From: Actinomycetospora chiangmaiensis DSM 45062
GTDB taxonomy: Bacteria; Actinomycetota; Actinomycetes; Mycobacteriales; Pseudonocardiaceae
NCBI RefSeq assembly: GCF_000379625.1
Contig: NZ_KB903245.1
Coordinates: 43,028 to 107,027, forward strand
DNA length: 64,000 bases
Direction of reading: 5' to 3'
Shown piece after piece: positions 8,005-17,178 of the stretch. The position numbers were made by a program, and so were the translations under genes. Each line of letters opens with the position of its first letter. Within the stretch, counting starts at the first letter, position 1. Below the pieces are notes generated by a model. It searched no databases. It was not told where the DNA came from and saw nothing but the letters and a program-made list of their open reading frames with translations.

Positions 8005-11000
8005 GACCCGAGCACCACCACCAGGTCGCCACCCTCCACCTGCTGCACCGTGCCCAGCGCCAGACGCTTCACCGTTCCCGACGACGGGGCGGTGATGGCG
8101 GCCTCCATCTTCATGGCCTCGATGGTGGCGATCGTGTCGCCCGCGGCGACCCGGTCGCCCTCGCCGACCTGCAGCGTGACCACGCCCGCGAACGGCGCCG
8201 CGACGTGCGAGGGGTCGGAGCGGTCGGCCTTCTCGGCGGCCTTCACGTCGGTCTCGACCGACCGGTCGCGGACCTGCAGCGGCCGCAGCTGCCCGTTCAG
8301 CGACATCAGCACGGTCCGCATCGCCCGCTCGTCGGGCTCGGAGATCGCCTCGAGCTCGATGAGCAGCTGCACGCCCGGCTCGAGGTCGACGCCGTACTCG
8401 ACCTCGGGGCGCAGCCCGTAGAAGTACTCCTGGCTGCGCAGCACCGAGGTGTCGCCGTAGGCAGTCCGGTGCTCGCGGAACTCCCTGGTGGGGCCGGGGA
8501 AGAGCAGCTCGTTGAGCGTGCCCGCGCGGTCGGTCTCGAGCCCCTTGCGCTGGTCGTCGGTGAGCTCCGCGACCCCGGGGCGCTCGGTGCGGCCCTCCAG
8601 CGCGCGGCTGCGCAGCGGCTCCGGCCAGCCCCCGGGCGGGTCGCCCAGCTCGCCGCGCAGGAAGCCGATCACCGAGTCGGGGATGTCGTACTTCGAGGGG
8701 TCCGCCTCGAAGTCCTTCGGGTCCACGCCCGCGCCGACGAAGTGCAGCGCGAGGTCGCCCACCACCTTCGAGCTGGGCGTGACCTTCACGAGGTGCCCGA
8801 GCATCCGGTCGGCCGCGGCGTAGGCGTCCTCGACCTGCTCGAACCGGTCGCCGAGGCCGAGCGCGACGGCCTGGGTGCGCAGGTTGGACAGCTGTCCGCC
8901 GGGGATCTCGTGGGTGTAGACCCGGCCGGTCGGCGACGCGAGGCCCGACTCGAACGGCGCGTAGACCTTGCGGACCAGCTCCCAGTACGGCTCGAGCGCG
9001 TTCACGGCGTCGAGCGACAGCCCGGTCTCCCGCTCGCTGTGGTCCGTGGCCGCGACCAGCGCCGACAGCGACGGCTGCGACGTCGTCCCGGCCATGCTCG
9101 CGACCGCCGCGTCCACCGCGTCCACCCCGGCGTCGATCGCCGCGAGCAGCGTCGCGAGCTGCCCGCCGGCGGTGTCGTGGGTGTGCAGGTGGACCGGCAG
9201 CTCGAAGCGGTCGCGCAGGGCGGTCACGAGCTTGCGTGCCGCCGGCGGGCGCAGCAGGCCCGCCATGTCCTTGATCGCGAGCACGTGCGCGCCCGCGTCG
9301 ACGATCTGCTCGGCGAGCCGCAGGTAGTAGTCGAGGGTGTAGAGGTCCTCGGCCGGGTTCATCAGGTCGCTCGTGTAGCAGAGGGCGACCTCGGCGACGG
9401 CCCCGCCGGAGGCGCGGACGGCGTCGATCGCGGGCCGCATCTGCGACACGTCGTTCAGCGCGTCGAAGATCCGGAAGATGTCGATCCCGACGCGGGCCGC
9501 CTCGGCGACGAAGGCGTCGGTCACCTCGGTCGGGTAGGGCGTGTAGCCGACGGTGTTCCGGCCGCGCAGCAGCATCTGCAGGCACAGGTTGGGCACCGCC
9601 TCGTGCAGCCGGGCGAGCCGCTCCCACGGGTCCTCGGCGAGGAAGCGCAGCGCGACGTCGTACGTGGCGCCGCCCCAGCACTCCAGCGACAGCAGCTCGG
9701 GGGTGGTCCGGGCGACCTGCGGGGCGATCTCGAGCAGGTCCCGGGTGCGCACCCGGGTGGCCAGCAACGACTGGTGGGCGTCCCGGAACGTCGTGTCGGT
9801 GACCGGCACCGTCGACTGCGCCCGCAGCCACGACGCGAACCCCTCGGGGCCCAGCTCGCCGAGGCGCTGCCGGGAGCCGTCCGGCGGCGCGACGGCGAGG
9901 TCGGCCGCCGGCAGCTTGTCCCGCGGGTCGACCAGGTCCGGCGCCGGACCGTGCGGCCTGTTGACCGTGACGTCGGCGAGGAAGGTCATGATCCGGGTGC
10001 CGCGGTCGGCGGGCGCCCGCGCGGCGAGCAGCTGGGGGTGCTCGGCGATGAAGCTCGTGGTCACCCGGCCCTCGCGGAAGTCCGGCTCGTCGAGCAGGGC
10101 CATGAGGAACGGGATGTTCGTCGAGACCCCGCGGACGCGGAACTCGGCCAGGGCACGGCGGGCGCGCCGGACCGCCGTCGTGAAGTCGCGGCCTCGACAG
10201 GTGACCTTGACCAGCAGCGAGTCGAAGTGCGGGCTGATCCGGGCGCCGGCGAAGGCGGTCCCGCCGTCGAGCCGGACGCCGGAGCCCGACGCCGAGCGGT
10301 AGGCCGAGATCATCCCGACGTCGGGGCGGAACTCGTTGGCGGGGTCCTCGGTGGTGATGCGGCACTGCAGCGCGAACCCGTGCAGCGACACCGTGTCCTG
10401 CGAGAGCCCGAGGTCGGCGAGGTTCTCGCCGGAGGCGATGCGCATCTGGGCGCCGACGAGGTCGACGTCGGCGACCTCCTCGGTGACCGTGTGCTCCACC
10501 TGGATGCGCGGGTTCATCTCGATGAAGTGGTGGTTGCCGTCGCCGTCGAGGAGGAACTCGACGGTCCCGGCGTTGACGTAGCCGATCGCCGTCGCGAACT
10601 TCACCGCGTCCGCGCAGATGCGCTCGCGCTGCTCGGGCGAGAGGTGCGGCGCCGGCGCGATCTCGACGACCTTCTGGTGACGCCGCTGCACGGAGCAGTC
10701 CCGCTCGAACAGGTGCATGACGTTGCCCTCGGCGTCGGCGAGGATCTGCACCTCGATGTGCCGCGGGTCGATCACCGCCTGCTCGAGGATCACCGTGGCA
10801 TCACCGAACGCCGACGACGCCTCGTTCATCGCGGCCTGGAGCGCGTCGCGCAGCGCGTGCTCCTCCTTGACCAGCCGCATGCCCCGACCACCACCACCCG
10901 CGACCGCCTTGACGAACAGCGGGAACGTCATCTCCCCCGCGGCCGTGAGCAGCGTCTCGATGTCGTCGGAGGGGTCCGAGGAGTCGAGCACCGGGACGCC

Positions 11001-11381
11001 CGCCTCCCGCGCGGCGGCCACCGCGCGGTGCTTGTTGCCGGCCATCGCGAGCACCCGGGCCGGCGGGCCGATGAAGGTGATCCCGGCCTCGGCACAGGCC
11101 CCGGCGAGCTTCGGGTTCTCCGAGAGGAAGCCGTAGCCGGGGTAGATCGCGTCCGCGCCCGCCTTCTGCGCGGCGCGGATCATCTCCTCGATCGACAGGT
11201 ACGCGCGGACCGGGTGGCCGGCCTCGCCGATCTGGTAGGCCTCGTCGGCCTTGAGGCGGTGCTCGGACTGCCGGTCCTCGACGGGGAAGACGGCCACGGT
11301 GGCCGCTCCGAGCTCGTAGGCGGCGCGGAAACCGCGGATCGCGATCTCCCCCCGGTTGGCCACGAGCACCTTGCGGAACAT
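8001..11381 (-). CDS. pyc: Pyruvate carboxylase
   Basis: Anaplerotic enzyme: pyruvate + HCO3- + ATP to oxaloacetate, using covalent biotin. ATG at 11381 gives 1126 residues, the length of the single-chain actinobacterial enzyme. Domains in order: biotin carboxylase (1 to about 450; start MFRKVLVANRGEIAIR, ATP-grasp loop GGGGRGMR, HHFIEMNPRIQVEHTVTEE); carboxyltransferase TIM barrel (about 520-800; DTTFRDAHQSL, metal-binding HLHTHD); PYC/OADA domain; biotinyl domain with the biotin-accepting lysine in EAMKME at about residue 1091. It overlaps rsmD by 4 bp. Confidence 0.97.
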   Translation of the reverse strand: MFRKVLVANRGEIAIRGFRAAYELGAATVAVFPVEDRQSEHRLKADEAYQIGEAGHPVRAYLSIEEMIRAAQKAGADAIYPGYGFLSENPKLAGACAEAGITFIGPPARVLAMAGNKHRAVAAAREAGVPVLDSSDPSDDIETLLTAAGEMTFPLFVKAVAGGGGRGMRLVKEEHALRDALQAAMNEASSAFGDATVILEQAVIDPRHIEVQILADAEGNVMHLFERDCSVQRRHQKVVEIAPAPHLSPEQRERICADAVKFATAIGYVNAGTVEFLLDGDGNHHFIEMNPRIQVEHTVTEEVADVDLVGAQMRIASGENLADLGLSQDTVSLHGFALQCRITTEDPANEFRPDVGMISAYRSASGSGVRLDGGTAFAGARISPHFDSLLVKVTCRGRDFTTAVRRARRALAEFRVRGVSTNIPFLMALLDEPDFREGRVTTSFIAEHPQLLAARAPADRGTRIMTFLADVTVNRPHGPAPDLVDPRDKLPAADLAVAPPDGSRQRLGELGPEGFASWLRAQSTVPVTDTTFRDAHQSLLATRVRTRDLLEIAPQVARTTPELLSLECWGGATYDVALRFLAEDPWERLARLHEAVPNLCLQMLLRGRNTVGYTPYPTEVTDAFVAEAARVGIDIFRIFDALNDVSQMRPAIDAVRASGGAVAEVALCYTSDLMNPAEDLYTLDYYLRLAEQIVDAGAHVLAIKDMAGLLRPPAARKLVTALRDRFELPVHLHTHDTAGGQLATLLAAIDAGVDAVDAAVASMAGTTSQPSLSALVAATDHSERETGLSLDAVNALEPYWELVRKVYAPFESGLASPTGRVYTHEIPGGQLSNLRTQAVALGLGDRFEQVEDAYAAADRMLGHLVKVTPSSKVVGDLALHFVGAGVDPKDFEADPSKYDIPDSVIGFLRGELGDPPGGWPEPLRSRALEGRTERPGVAELTDDQRKGLETDRAGTLNELLFPGPTREFREHRTAYGDTSVLRSQEYFYGLRPEVEYGVDLEPGVQLLIELEAISEPDERAMRTVLMSLNGQLRPLQVRDRSVETDVKAAEKADRSDPSHVAAPFAGVVTLQVGEGDRVAAGDTIATIEAMKMEAAITAPSSGTVKRLALGTVQQVEGGDLVVVLGS

Positions 11382-11490
11382 TCGGTCGTCCTCCCGCGAA
11401 CGAGCTTGATCTCGGCGGCGCACGGTACCGCGATCGTGGTCCCGGGACGGGTCTTCCGGTACCAAAGAAGGGGACACGAGGAGGGCGCTC

Positions 11491-12201
11491 ATGCCGGGTT
11501 CGACGATCAGGCCGATGCGGCGCTCCGCCGTGCCCTGGCTCTACGGCCTGTCGGTCCTGTTGGTGATCGTGTCGCCGCTGGTGTTCCTGGGGGCGTGGGT
11601 CGCCGACGGCACCATCGAGGGGTTCGGCGCCGCCCTCCTCGCCGCGGTGGCCGACCTGGTGGCCGCGGCCCTCGCCGCGTTCGTCGCCACGGTGCTGGCC
11701 GCGCAGCGCGGGGTCCGCCGGGTCCGCACGGTCGTCCTCGGCCATCCCGACGGCAGGTCGGGTCGGCTCGCCGAGTACCGCGCGGCCCGCTGGGCGCTCG
11801 CCCGGGACCGGTTCGCCGCCCTGCAGCGCGACTACGCCGCCTTCGAGTCCGACCCCCGTGCGGTGGCGGCCCGCCCGGCCCTGGTGGACGTCTCGGTCCC
11901 CGCCACCGAGGCGTTCGTCGAGGCCCTCGCCGACGCCCAGATGCTCGCGACCCCCACCGAGCCGGGCGACCCCCACCGCGAGCAGTTCGTCGCCGCCGTC
12001 GACCGGGCGGTCGCCGCCTGGGACGCCGCCCGTCGGCACGCCGACGCCCTCGCCGGTTCGATGCCGGGACCGCCGCGTGCGGCCGCGACCCGCCCTCCCC
12101 GGGCCGTCCCCCCGCCCGACGAGTACGCCGCCGTCGCCGAGGCCGTGCGCCGGGCGGCCGCCCGGGGCATGCGCGATCTCCAAGGACGCCTGCGCGCCTG
12201 A
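11491..12201 (+). CDS. Two-TM hypothetical membrane protein
   Basis: ATG at 11491, with GAGGAGG about 9 bases upstream, gives 236 residues. Two hydrophobic helices lie near the N-terminus (about residues 15-40 and 47-70), followed by an Arg-rich segment, a helical and mostly soluble domain of about 100 residues, and a Pro/Ala-rich stretch before a final helix. The layout suggests a short hairpin anchor with a large cytoplasmic part. I do not recognise a family and assign no function. It is divergent from pyc and convergent with the secreted hydrolase gene. Confidence 0.7.
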   Translation: MPGSTIRPMRRSAVPWLYGLSVLLVIVSPLVFLGAWVADGTIEGFGAALLAAVADLVAAALAAFVATVLAAQRGVRRVRTVVLGHPDGRSGRLAEYRAARWALARDRFAALQRDYAAFESDPRAVAARPALVDVSVPATEAFVEALADAQMLATPTEPGDPHREQFVAAVDRAVAAWDAARRHADALAGSMPGPPRAAATRPPRAVPPPDEYAAVAEAVRRAAARGMRDLQGRLRA

Positions 12202-12221
12202 GCCGCCGCACCCCTCGTCGT

Positions 12222-12328
12222 GAACGGCTCGTTCCTGACGTCGGGTGCGCGCACGGCGCCACTCGCTCCCCGCGACCTACGCCGACGCAGGCGCCGTCGC
12301 GAACGGCTCGTTCCTGACGTCGGGTGCG
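12222..12328. repeat. Pair of 28-bp direct repeats with internal hairpin
   Basis: The 28-bp sequence starting GAACGGCTCGTTCCTGACG occurs at 12222-12249 and again at 12301-12328 without a mismatch. Similarity continues for roughly 20 more bases (GGCGCCACTC). Each copy starts with a small palindrome, GAACG-gct-CGTTC. The pair sits between the convergent membrane protein and hydrolase genes. Confidence 0.7.
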
Positions 12329-12339
12329 AACGGCGCCAC

Positions 12340-13236
12340 TCACTCCCGGCGGGCCGCGATCTCCCGGATGGCCGCCGCGACCTCGTGCGGGCGGTCCTCC
12401 TGCAGGTAGTGCCCGGCCCCGGGGACCACGACGACGTCCGCGCCCGGCAGCGTCGCCGCGCTGATGCCGGGGGCGCCGCCCTCGAGCGCCGTCGTCGGCA
12501 TCACGAGCGGGCGCGGGTCGGCGCGGTTGCGGGCGGCGTCGCGGGGCAGGGCCCGGTAGCGGCCCATCGCCGCGTCGTAGCGGCCGGGCGCCCGGTAGGC
12601 CCGGACCGCGTCGTCGAGGGAGCCCGACGCGACGACGGCCGGGTCGCCGACGAAGCGGCCGAGCACCTCCCGTTCCCGCCCCGCCACCTCGGCGGCGAGC
12701 CGTCCCGGCGGCGCGGCCGCGAAGGCGGCGACGTGCGGCGGGGCGAGCTCCTCCAGCCCGAGGCCGGGGACGCCGCCCCCGGAGAGGACGAGGTGCCGGA
12801 CCTGGTCGGGGCGGGCGCGGGCCCAGGCGTAGGCGGGCATCGCCCCCATGTCGTGGCCGACGACCACGGCCGGCGCGAGGTGCAGGGTCGTGGCGAGGAC
12901 GGCGAGGTCGCCGGCCAGGGTCGCGGCATCCGGGTCGGGCGTGGGGCCGAGGTCCGAACAGCCGACCCCCCGCAGGTCGGGGACGACGACGCGGTGGTCG
13001 GAGGCGAGGTCGAGCGCCACCGTCCGCCACGTGCGCCATGTCTCGGGGAAGCCGTGGAGCAGGACGACGGCGGGACCGTCCGGCGGCCCGCCGACCACCA
13101 CGTGCAGGCGCACCGTCCCGGTGTCGACGGTCGTCCGCGTCAGGCCGGGGACGTCGGCACCGCACCGGGTCGCGGCGGCCGTCGGGAGCGGGAGGAGCGC
13201 GGCGAGGACCGCGACCAGCAGGAGGACGCGGCACAC
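12340..13236 (-). CDS. Secreted alpha/beta hydrolase (epoxide hydrolase-like)
   Basis: GTG at 13236 gives 298 residues with a signal peptide (about 1-21, hydrophobic VLLLVAVLAALLPLPTAAA). The alpha/beta hydrolase core follows: oxyanion-hole motif HGFPETW at 61-67, nucleophile elbow GHDMGA with Asp129 as nucleophile, and catalytic His276 in GAGHYLQEDRP. An Asp nucleophile and HGFPETW are typical of epoxide hydrolases and haloalkane dehalogenases rather than Ser esterases. Export is unusual for that group; a cell-wall or extracellular detoxifying role is inferred. It is convergent with the membrane protein gene. Confidence 0.8.
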   Translation of the reverse strand: MCRVLLLVAVLAALLPLPTAAATRCGADVPGLTRTTVDTGTVRLHVVVGGPPDGPAVVLLHGFPETWRTWRTVALDLASDHRVVVPDLRGVGCSDLGPTPDPDAATLAGDLAVLATTLHLAPAVVVGHDMGAMPAYAWARARPDQVRHLVLSGGGVPGLGLEELAPPHVAAFAAAPPGRLAAEVAGREREVLGRFVGDPAVVASGSLDDAVRAYRAPGRYDAAMGRYRALPRDAARNRADPRPLVMPTTALEGGAPGISAATLPGADVVVVPGAGHYLQEDRPHEVAAAIREIAARRE

Positions 13237-13346
13237 GGGACGGGACGACCCGCGACGGGCGGGGTCATGACGTCGGATCGGCCCGGATCCCTGCCTGTGG
13301 GTGTGCCGGTTCCTCGGTCGATGGCATGTCGATGCACATGGTGACG

Positions 13347-13369
13347 GTGTGATCCACGCAATATCACAC
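13347..13369. promoter_or_regulatory. Inverted repeat GTGTGAT-N9-ATCACAC
   Basis: Perfect 7-bp arms (13347-13353 and 13363-13369) in the 292-bp space between the hydrolase start (13236) and the NlpC/P60 stop (13529), upstream of the hydrolase on the minus strand. It could bind a dimeric regulator. The half-sites look CRP-like, but the spacing is 5 bases too long for CRP/GlxR. Nothing else is evident in the gap. Confidence 0.35.
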
Positions 13370-13528
13370 GATCAGACCCGCTTGACGGCCCGTCCGAACG
13401 GACATCCTCCAGGTGTCGGCCACAGGAGTCGACGCGAGACCTTCGGTGCCGGAGCTGGGGAGCGTCCGATCACCGAACAAGGCCCGGGGTTTCCTTTCGG
13501 GGAGGGGACCCCGGGCCACTCTCGTCGA

Positions 13529-14452
13529 TCAGACGACGCGTCGTGCGCCCACCGCGTTCTTCTCGATCTTCGACAGCGGCGTGTACTTGACGTCCTGTCC
13601 GCTGTCCGGCGCCTCGATCACCGTGCCGTCGCCGATGTACATGACGACGTGGCTGACCGGGCTGTAGAGGAAGATGAGGTCGCCGGGCTGCAGGTCGTCC
13701 ATCGAGACCTTCCGGCCGACCTGCGACTGCGCGGCCGCCGTGCGGGGCAGGTCCTTCCCGGCCTTCTCGAACGAATACTGCATGAGGCCGGAGCAGTCGA
13801 AGGAGTTCGGGCCGGTGGCGCCCCAGACGTAGGGCTTGCCCAGCCGGGACTCGGCGGCGTCGATCGCGTCCTGCGCCATCTGCTGACCGGCGGAGAGCTT
13901 CGGGGCGGCCGGGGCCTGCTGCGCGGCGGCCTGGCGGGTGCTCGCCGCGACCGTCTTGTACTGCGGCCTCGCCTGCGCGACCGCCGGGGCGACGACCGGC
14001 ATCACCGAGGTGATCGCCGGCGCCTGCGCCACGGTGGCGGGGAGGGTCATGCTGCTCGCGGCGAGGTCCGTCGGGAGCGCGAACTCGCCGGTGGCGGCGG
14101 GCTCGTCACCGGTCGGGACGAGCCCGTGCGCCGCGGCACCGCCGGCGCCGGCGAGCGCCCCGAGCGCGGCCAGCGACAGGCCCGCGGTGCGGACGGCCCG
14201 GTTCAGGGGTGCCGGTCCCTGCGGGGCGGGACGGCGGGTGCGCTGCCGGTCCGCGCGGTACGGCTCGGTGCGGTACTGCTCGGTGCGGTGCTGGGCACGA
14301 ACCTGGCGGGCGTCGCCGAGGCCGACGGGGGCGCCGTGGGCGGCGCGCCCGGACGTGCCGGCGGGGATCGGGCCGAGGGAGCCGGTCGTGGCCGCGTCCG
14401 GGGCCCGGTGGCGCCCGTTGTCGGACCTCACCGGCGGCAGCACTGCGGTCAT
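13529..14452 (-). CDS. NlpC/P60 (C40) peptidoglycan endopeptidase
   Basis: ATG at 14452 gives 307 residues. An Arg/Tyr-rich cytoplasmic N-terminus of about 85 residues precedes one hydrophobic segment (about 88-109), then an extracytoplasmic Ala/Pro-rich linker, then the C40 domain (about 190-307). Catalytic Cys220 lies in NSFDCSGLMQYSFEKAG and His268 in SPVSHVVMYIGDG; PRTAAAQSQVG and LQPGDLIFL are family-typical. These enzymes cut the stem peptide of peptidoglycan (D-Glu/mDAP bond) and act in cell separation, like RipA/RipB. The long charged N-terminus before the membrane segment suggests a membrane-anchored form. Confidence 0.88.
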   Translation of the reverse strand: MTAVLPPVRSDNGRHRAPDAATTGSLGPIPAGTSGRAAHGAPVGLGDARQVRAQHRTEQYRTEPYRADRQRTRRPAPQGPAPLNRAVRTAGLSLAALGALAGAGGAAAHGLVPTGDEPAATGEFALPTDLAASSMTLPATVAQAPAITSVMPVVAPAVAQARPQYKTVAASTRQAAAQQAPAAPKLSAGQQMAQDAIDAAESRLGKPYVWGATGPNSFDCSGLMQYSFEKAGKDLPRTAAAQSQVGRKVSMDDLQPGDLIFLYSPVSHVVMYIGDGTVIEAPDSGQDVKYTPLSKIEKNAVGARRVV

Positions 14453-14506
14453 GCGCGTCTCCACGCCCGGCGGGACCCGGCGGGAGGCGCGCGGCCGACC
14501 CGATCC

Positions 14507-14665
14507 ATGTCGGACCACCGCTGGGGAGTGCGGTCGACCGACGATCTCCGTCCCGTCCTGGACGTCGTGCGCTCCGGGGAGGCCGCCGGACGGGAACCGG
14601 GCGAAGCGGCCGAGCGCATCGGTGCGCTGTTGCGAACCGACCGCCAGACCGTAACCGAACCGTGA
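14507..14665 (+). CDS. Possible 52-residue protein (weak)
   Basis: ATG at 14507 to TGA at 14665 encodes 52 residues (start MSDHRWGVRSTDD), acidic/basic and helical in look, without membrane segment or known motif. It lies in the 326-bp space (14453-14778) between the start of the NlpC/P60 gene and the 3' end of recG, both on the other strand. No good ribosome-binding site is seen. I found no riboswitch consensus here for the NlpC/P60 gene. It may be chance. Confidence 0.22.
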   Translation: MSDHRWGVRSTDDLRPVLDVVRSGEAAGREPGEAAERIGALLRTDRQTVTEP

Positions 14666-14778
14666 CCCCGCGCGCCCACCCGCCCGGTGCGTGTCGCGCC
14701 CGGAGGTCGACCCGGAGCGCCGATCGGCTACCGCCGGGTATCCGTCCGGGCCCCCGCCGGTGCCGCGGCGAACGGCGC

Positions 14779-17049
14779 CTACAGCTTGTCGAGGAAGCTC
14801 GCGCCCTCGTCCCCGACCACGCCGCGGACGAGCCCCGCGAGGCGCGGGTGGTGGGCGAGCGTGGGGTCCTCGGCGAGGAGGGTGCGGGCCACCTCGCGGG
14901 CCTCGGTGATCTCCTCGAGGTGCCGCCGGACCGACAGGAAGCGCAGCGTCCTCCGCCGGCCGGCCTGCTCGGTGCCCAGCACGTCGCCCTCGTTGCGCAG
15001 CTCGAGGTCGAGGTCGGCCATGGCGAACCCGTCGGTGATCTCGGCGATCCGCTGCAGCCGTTCCATCGACGGACCCTCGAGGTCGCTGACGAGGAAGCAC
15101 GACGACGCCGTGTCCCCACGACCGACGCGCCCTCGCAGCTGATGGAGCTGGGAGACCCCGAACCGCTCGGCGTCGAGCACCACGATGACCGTGGCGTTCG
15201 GGACGTCCACCCCGACCTCGATCACGGTGGTGGACACGAGCACGTCGACGTCGCCCGCGGAGAAGCGACGCATGACGTCGTCCTTCTCCTCCGCGGGCAG
15301 CCGCCCGTGCAGCACCTCGAGGCGCAGCCCGGCCAGCGGCCCCGCCGCGAGCAGCTCGGCGACCTCGAGCGCCGCGAGCGGCGGCCGCCGTTCCTCGCCG
15401 TCGGAGCCGTCGGAGCCGTGCGAGCCGCCGGGACCGCCGGGACCGCCGGGACCGCCGCCCTCCTCCTCGTCGCTCGGCGGCCCGTCGTCGCCGATGCGCG
15501 GGCAGACGACGTAGGCCTGGTGGCCGGCGTCGACCTCCTCGCGGACCCGTTCCCACACCCGCGCCAGCCACTTCGGCCGGCCGCCCGGGACGGCGTGTGT
15601 CTCGATCGGCTTGCGGCCGGCGGGCAGCTCGTCGAGCACGGAGTTCTCGAGGTCGCCGTACACCGTGAGCGCGACGGTGCGCGGGATGGGGGTGGCCGTC
15701 ATGACCAGCAGGTGCGGCGCCGTCTCCCCCGGCCGCGACCGCAGCTCGTCGCGCTGGCGGACCCCGAAGCGGTGCTGCTCGTCGACGACGAGCAGCCCGA
15801 GGTCGGCGAAGCCCACCTTCTCCTGGATGACCGCGTGGGTGCCGACGACGATGCCGGCGGTGCCCGACTGCACCTCGAGCAGCGCCTGCCGCCGCTCCTT
15901 CGCCGCCAGCGAGCCGGTGAGCAGGACGATCCGCGTGGCCTGCTCGGAGGTGTCCAGCTCCACCGGCTCGTCGTCGTCGCCGAAGAGGCCGGCGGGCTCC
16001 CCCGCCCGACCGAGCGGGCCGAGCATCGCCCGCAGCGACCGCGCGTGCTGCGCGGCCAGCACCTCGGTGGGCGCGAGGAGCACGGCCTGCCGGCCCGCGT
16101 CGACGACCTGCAGCATGGCCCGCAGCGCGACCACCGTCTTGCCCGACCCGACGTCGCCCTGCAGCAGCCGGTTCAGCGGCGTGGTGCCCGCCAGTGCCGC
16201 CGCGAGTTCGTCCCCCACCCGTCGCTGTCCGGCGGTGAGCTCGAAGGGCAGCCGTGCGTCGAACGCCGCCGCGAGCCCGTCCTCGGCGCGGGGGCAGGCC
16301 GGCGCCGGGCGGGTGGCGGCGTTGAGCCGCTCGCCCTGCAGGGCCAGCTGCAGCCCGAGCGCCTCGTCCCAGGTGAGCCGGCGCATCGCGGGTCGCGCGG
16401 CCTCGAGCGTGGCGGGCAGGTGGATGTCGCGCAGGGCCCTGCCGAGGTCGATCAGCCCGTGCCGCTCCCGGACCTCCGCGGGCACCGGGTCGATCGGGTC
16501 GTCGAACACGTCGAGCGTCTGGCGGACCGCGGCGAGCAGCTCCCAGGTCTGTACGTCCTTCGTCGCCGGGTAGATCGGCGTGACCGGCGGCAGCTTGATC
16601 GACTCGTCGTCGGGATCGGACTCGTCGTCGCCCGTGCTGATCCGCATGGCGCGGGGCGAGCCGAGCTGCCAGCGGTCGCGGAACTTCTCGAGCTTGCCCG
16701 CGAAGAAGGCGCGACTCCCGACGGGCATCGTGCGCACCCGCCAGGGCTGGTTGAAGAACGTGACCGAGAGCTCGAGGGCCCCGGCGGCCACCGTCATCGT
16801 CGTGATGTGGAGCTGCTTGCCGCCGCCGCGGCGGAACTTGCGCTCGCCCCGCGCGCTGCGCACCTCGGCGATCATGTTGACCTGGTCGCCCACGGTGAGA
16901 TCACGGGGATCGACCTTGTCCAGGTCGTTCATCGTCTCGTAGCGCCGGGGCAGGTGACGCAGCAGATCGCCCACGGTGTGCATGTCGAGGTGCTTGCCCA
17001 GCACCGAGGCCGAGCGGCCTCCGATGGCCTCGGCGAGGGGGGAGTCCAT
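14779..17049 (-). CDS. recG: ATP-dependent DNA helicase RecG
   Basis: Branch-migrating helicase that remodels stalled forks and Holliday junctions. ATG at 17049 gives 756 residues, normal for actinobacterial RecG; GTG codons 6-9 bp upstream are alternatives. The wedge/OB domain occupies about 60-180. Walker A LLQGDVGSGKT ends at Lys304-Thr305, the DEQH box is at about 423-426, and ATPIPRT follows. Helicase C motifs are VLVSTTVIEVGVDVPNAT and QLRGRVGRG. Between YVVCPRIGDD and the conserved LHGRLPAEEK there is a Gly/Pro/Ser/Asp low-complexity insert (15396-15470) made from 9-bp repeats. It is divergent from rpmB. Confidence 0.96.
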   Translation of the reverse strand: MDSPLAEAIGGRSASVLGKHLDMHTVGDLLRHLPRRYETMNDLDKVDPRDLTVGDQVNMIAEVRSARGERKFRRGGGKQLHITTMTVAAGALELSVTFFNQPWRVRTMPVGSRAFFAGKLEKFRDRWQLGSPRAMRISTGDDESDPDDESIKLPPVTPIYPATKDVQTWELLAAVRQTLDVFDDPIDPVPAEVRERHGLIDLGRALRDIHLPATLEAARPAMRRLTWDEALGLQLALQGERLNAATRPAPACPRAEDGLAAAFDARLPFELTAGQRRVGDELAAALAGTTPLNRLLQGDVGSGKTVVALRAMLQVVDAGRQAVLLAPTEVLAAQHARSLRAMLGPLGRAGEPAGLFGDDDEPVELDTSEQATRIVLLTGSLAAKERRQALLEVQSGTAGIVVGTHAVIQEKVGFADLGLLVVDEQHRFGVRQRDELRSRPGETAPHLLVMTATPIPRTVALTVYGDLENSVLDELPAGRKPIETHAVPGGRPKWLARVWERVREEVDAGHQAYVVCPRIGDDGPPSDEEEGGGPGGPGGPGGSHGSDGSDGEERRPPLAALEVAELLAAGPLAGLRLEVLHGRLPAEEKDDVMRRFSAGDVDVLVSTTVIEVGVDVPNATVIVVLDAERFGVSQLHQLRGRVGRGDTASSCFLVSDLEGPSMERLQRIAEITDGFAMADLDLELRNEGDVLGTEQAGRRRTLRFLSVRRHLEEITEAREVARTLLAEDPTLAHHPRLAGLVRGVVGDEGASFLDKL

Positions 17050-17081
17050 GTGCACCACGGCCGCCAGCGTGCCACCCGGGT

Positions 17082-17111
17082 CCGACAGCGCCCGGTGGGC
17101 TCGGCTACCCT
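17082..17111 (+). promoter_or_regulatory. Candidate rpmB promoter
   Basis: CCGACA (17082-17087) and TACCCT (17106-17111) are separated by 18 bp, a fair match to a housekeeping-sigma promoter. It lies 67 bp upstream of the rpmB GTG, in the recG/rpmB divergent gap. Confidence 0.4.
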
Positions 17112-17178
17112 GGTGACCTGCCGCGCGGTGGAGCTTCCCGCGTGCTCTGGTGTCCGTTGAGGTCGAGAGGTGTTCGAA

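Noticed and set aside
7806-12317. 1503-codon open frame on the + strand
   Set aside because: It runs antisense to rsmD and pyc, shows Arg/Val/Gly-biased shadow composition and has no domain. The minus-strand genes are certain.
13347-13369. CRP/GlxR site
   Set aside because: Half-sites resemble TGTGA/TCACA, but the gap between them is 11 bases rather than 6.
14453-14778. ydaO (cyclic di-AMP) riboswitch before the NlpC/P60 gene
   Set aside because: Such riboswitches are common before cell-wall hydrolase genes in Actinobacteria, but I could not find the conserved core in the minus-strand leader. A covariance-model search would decide.
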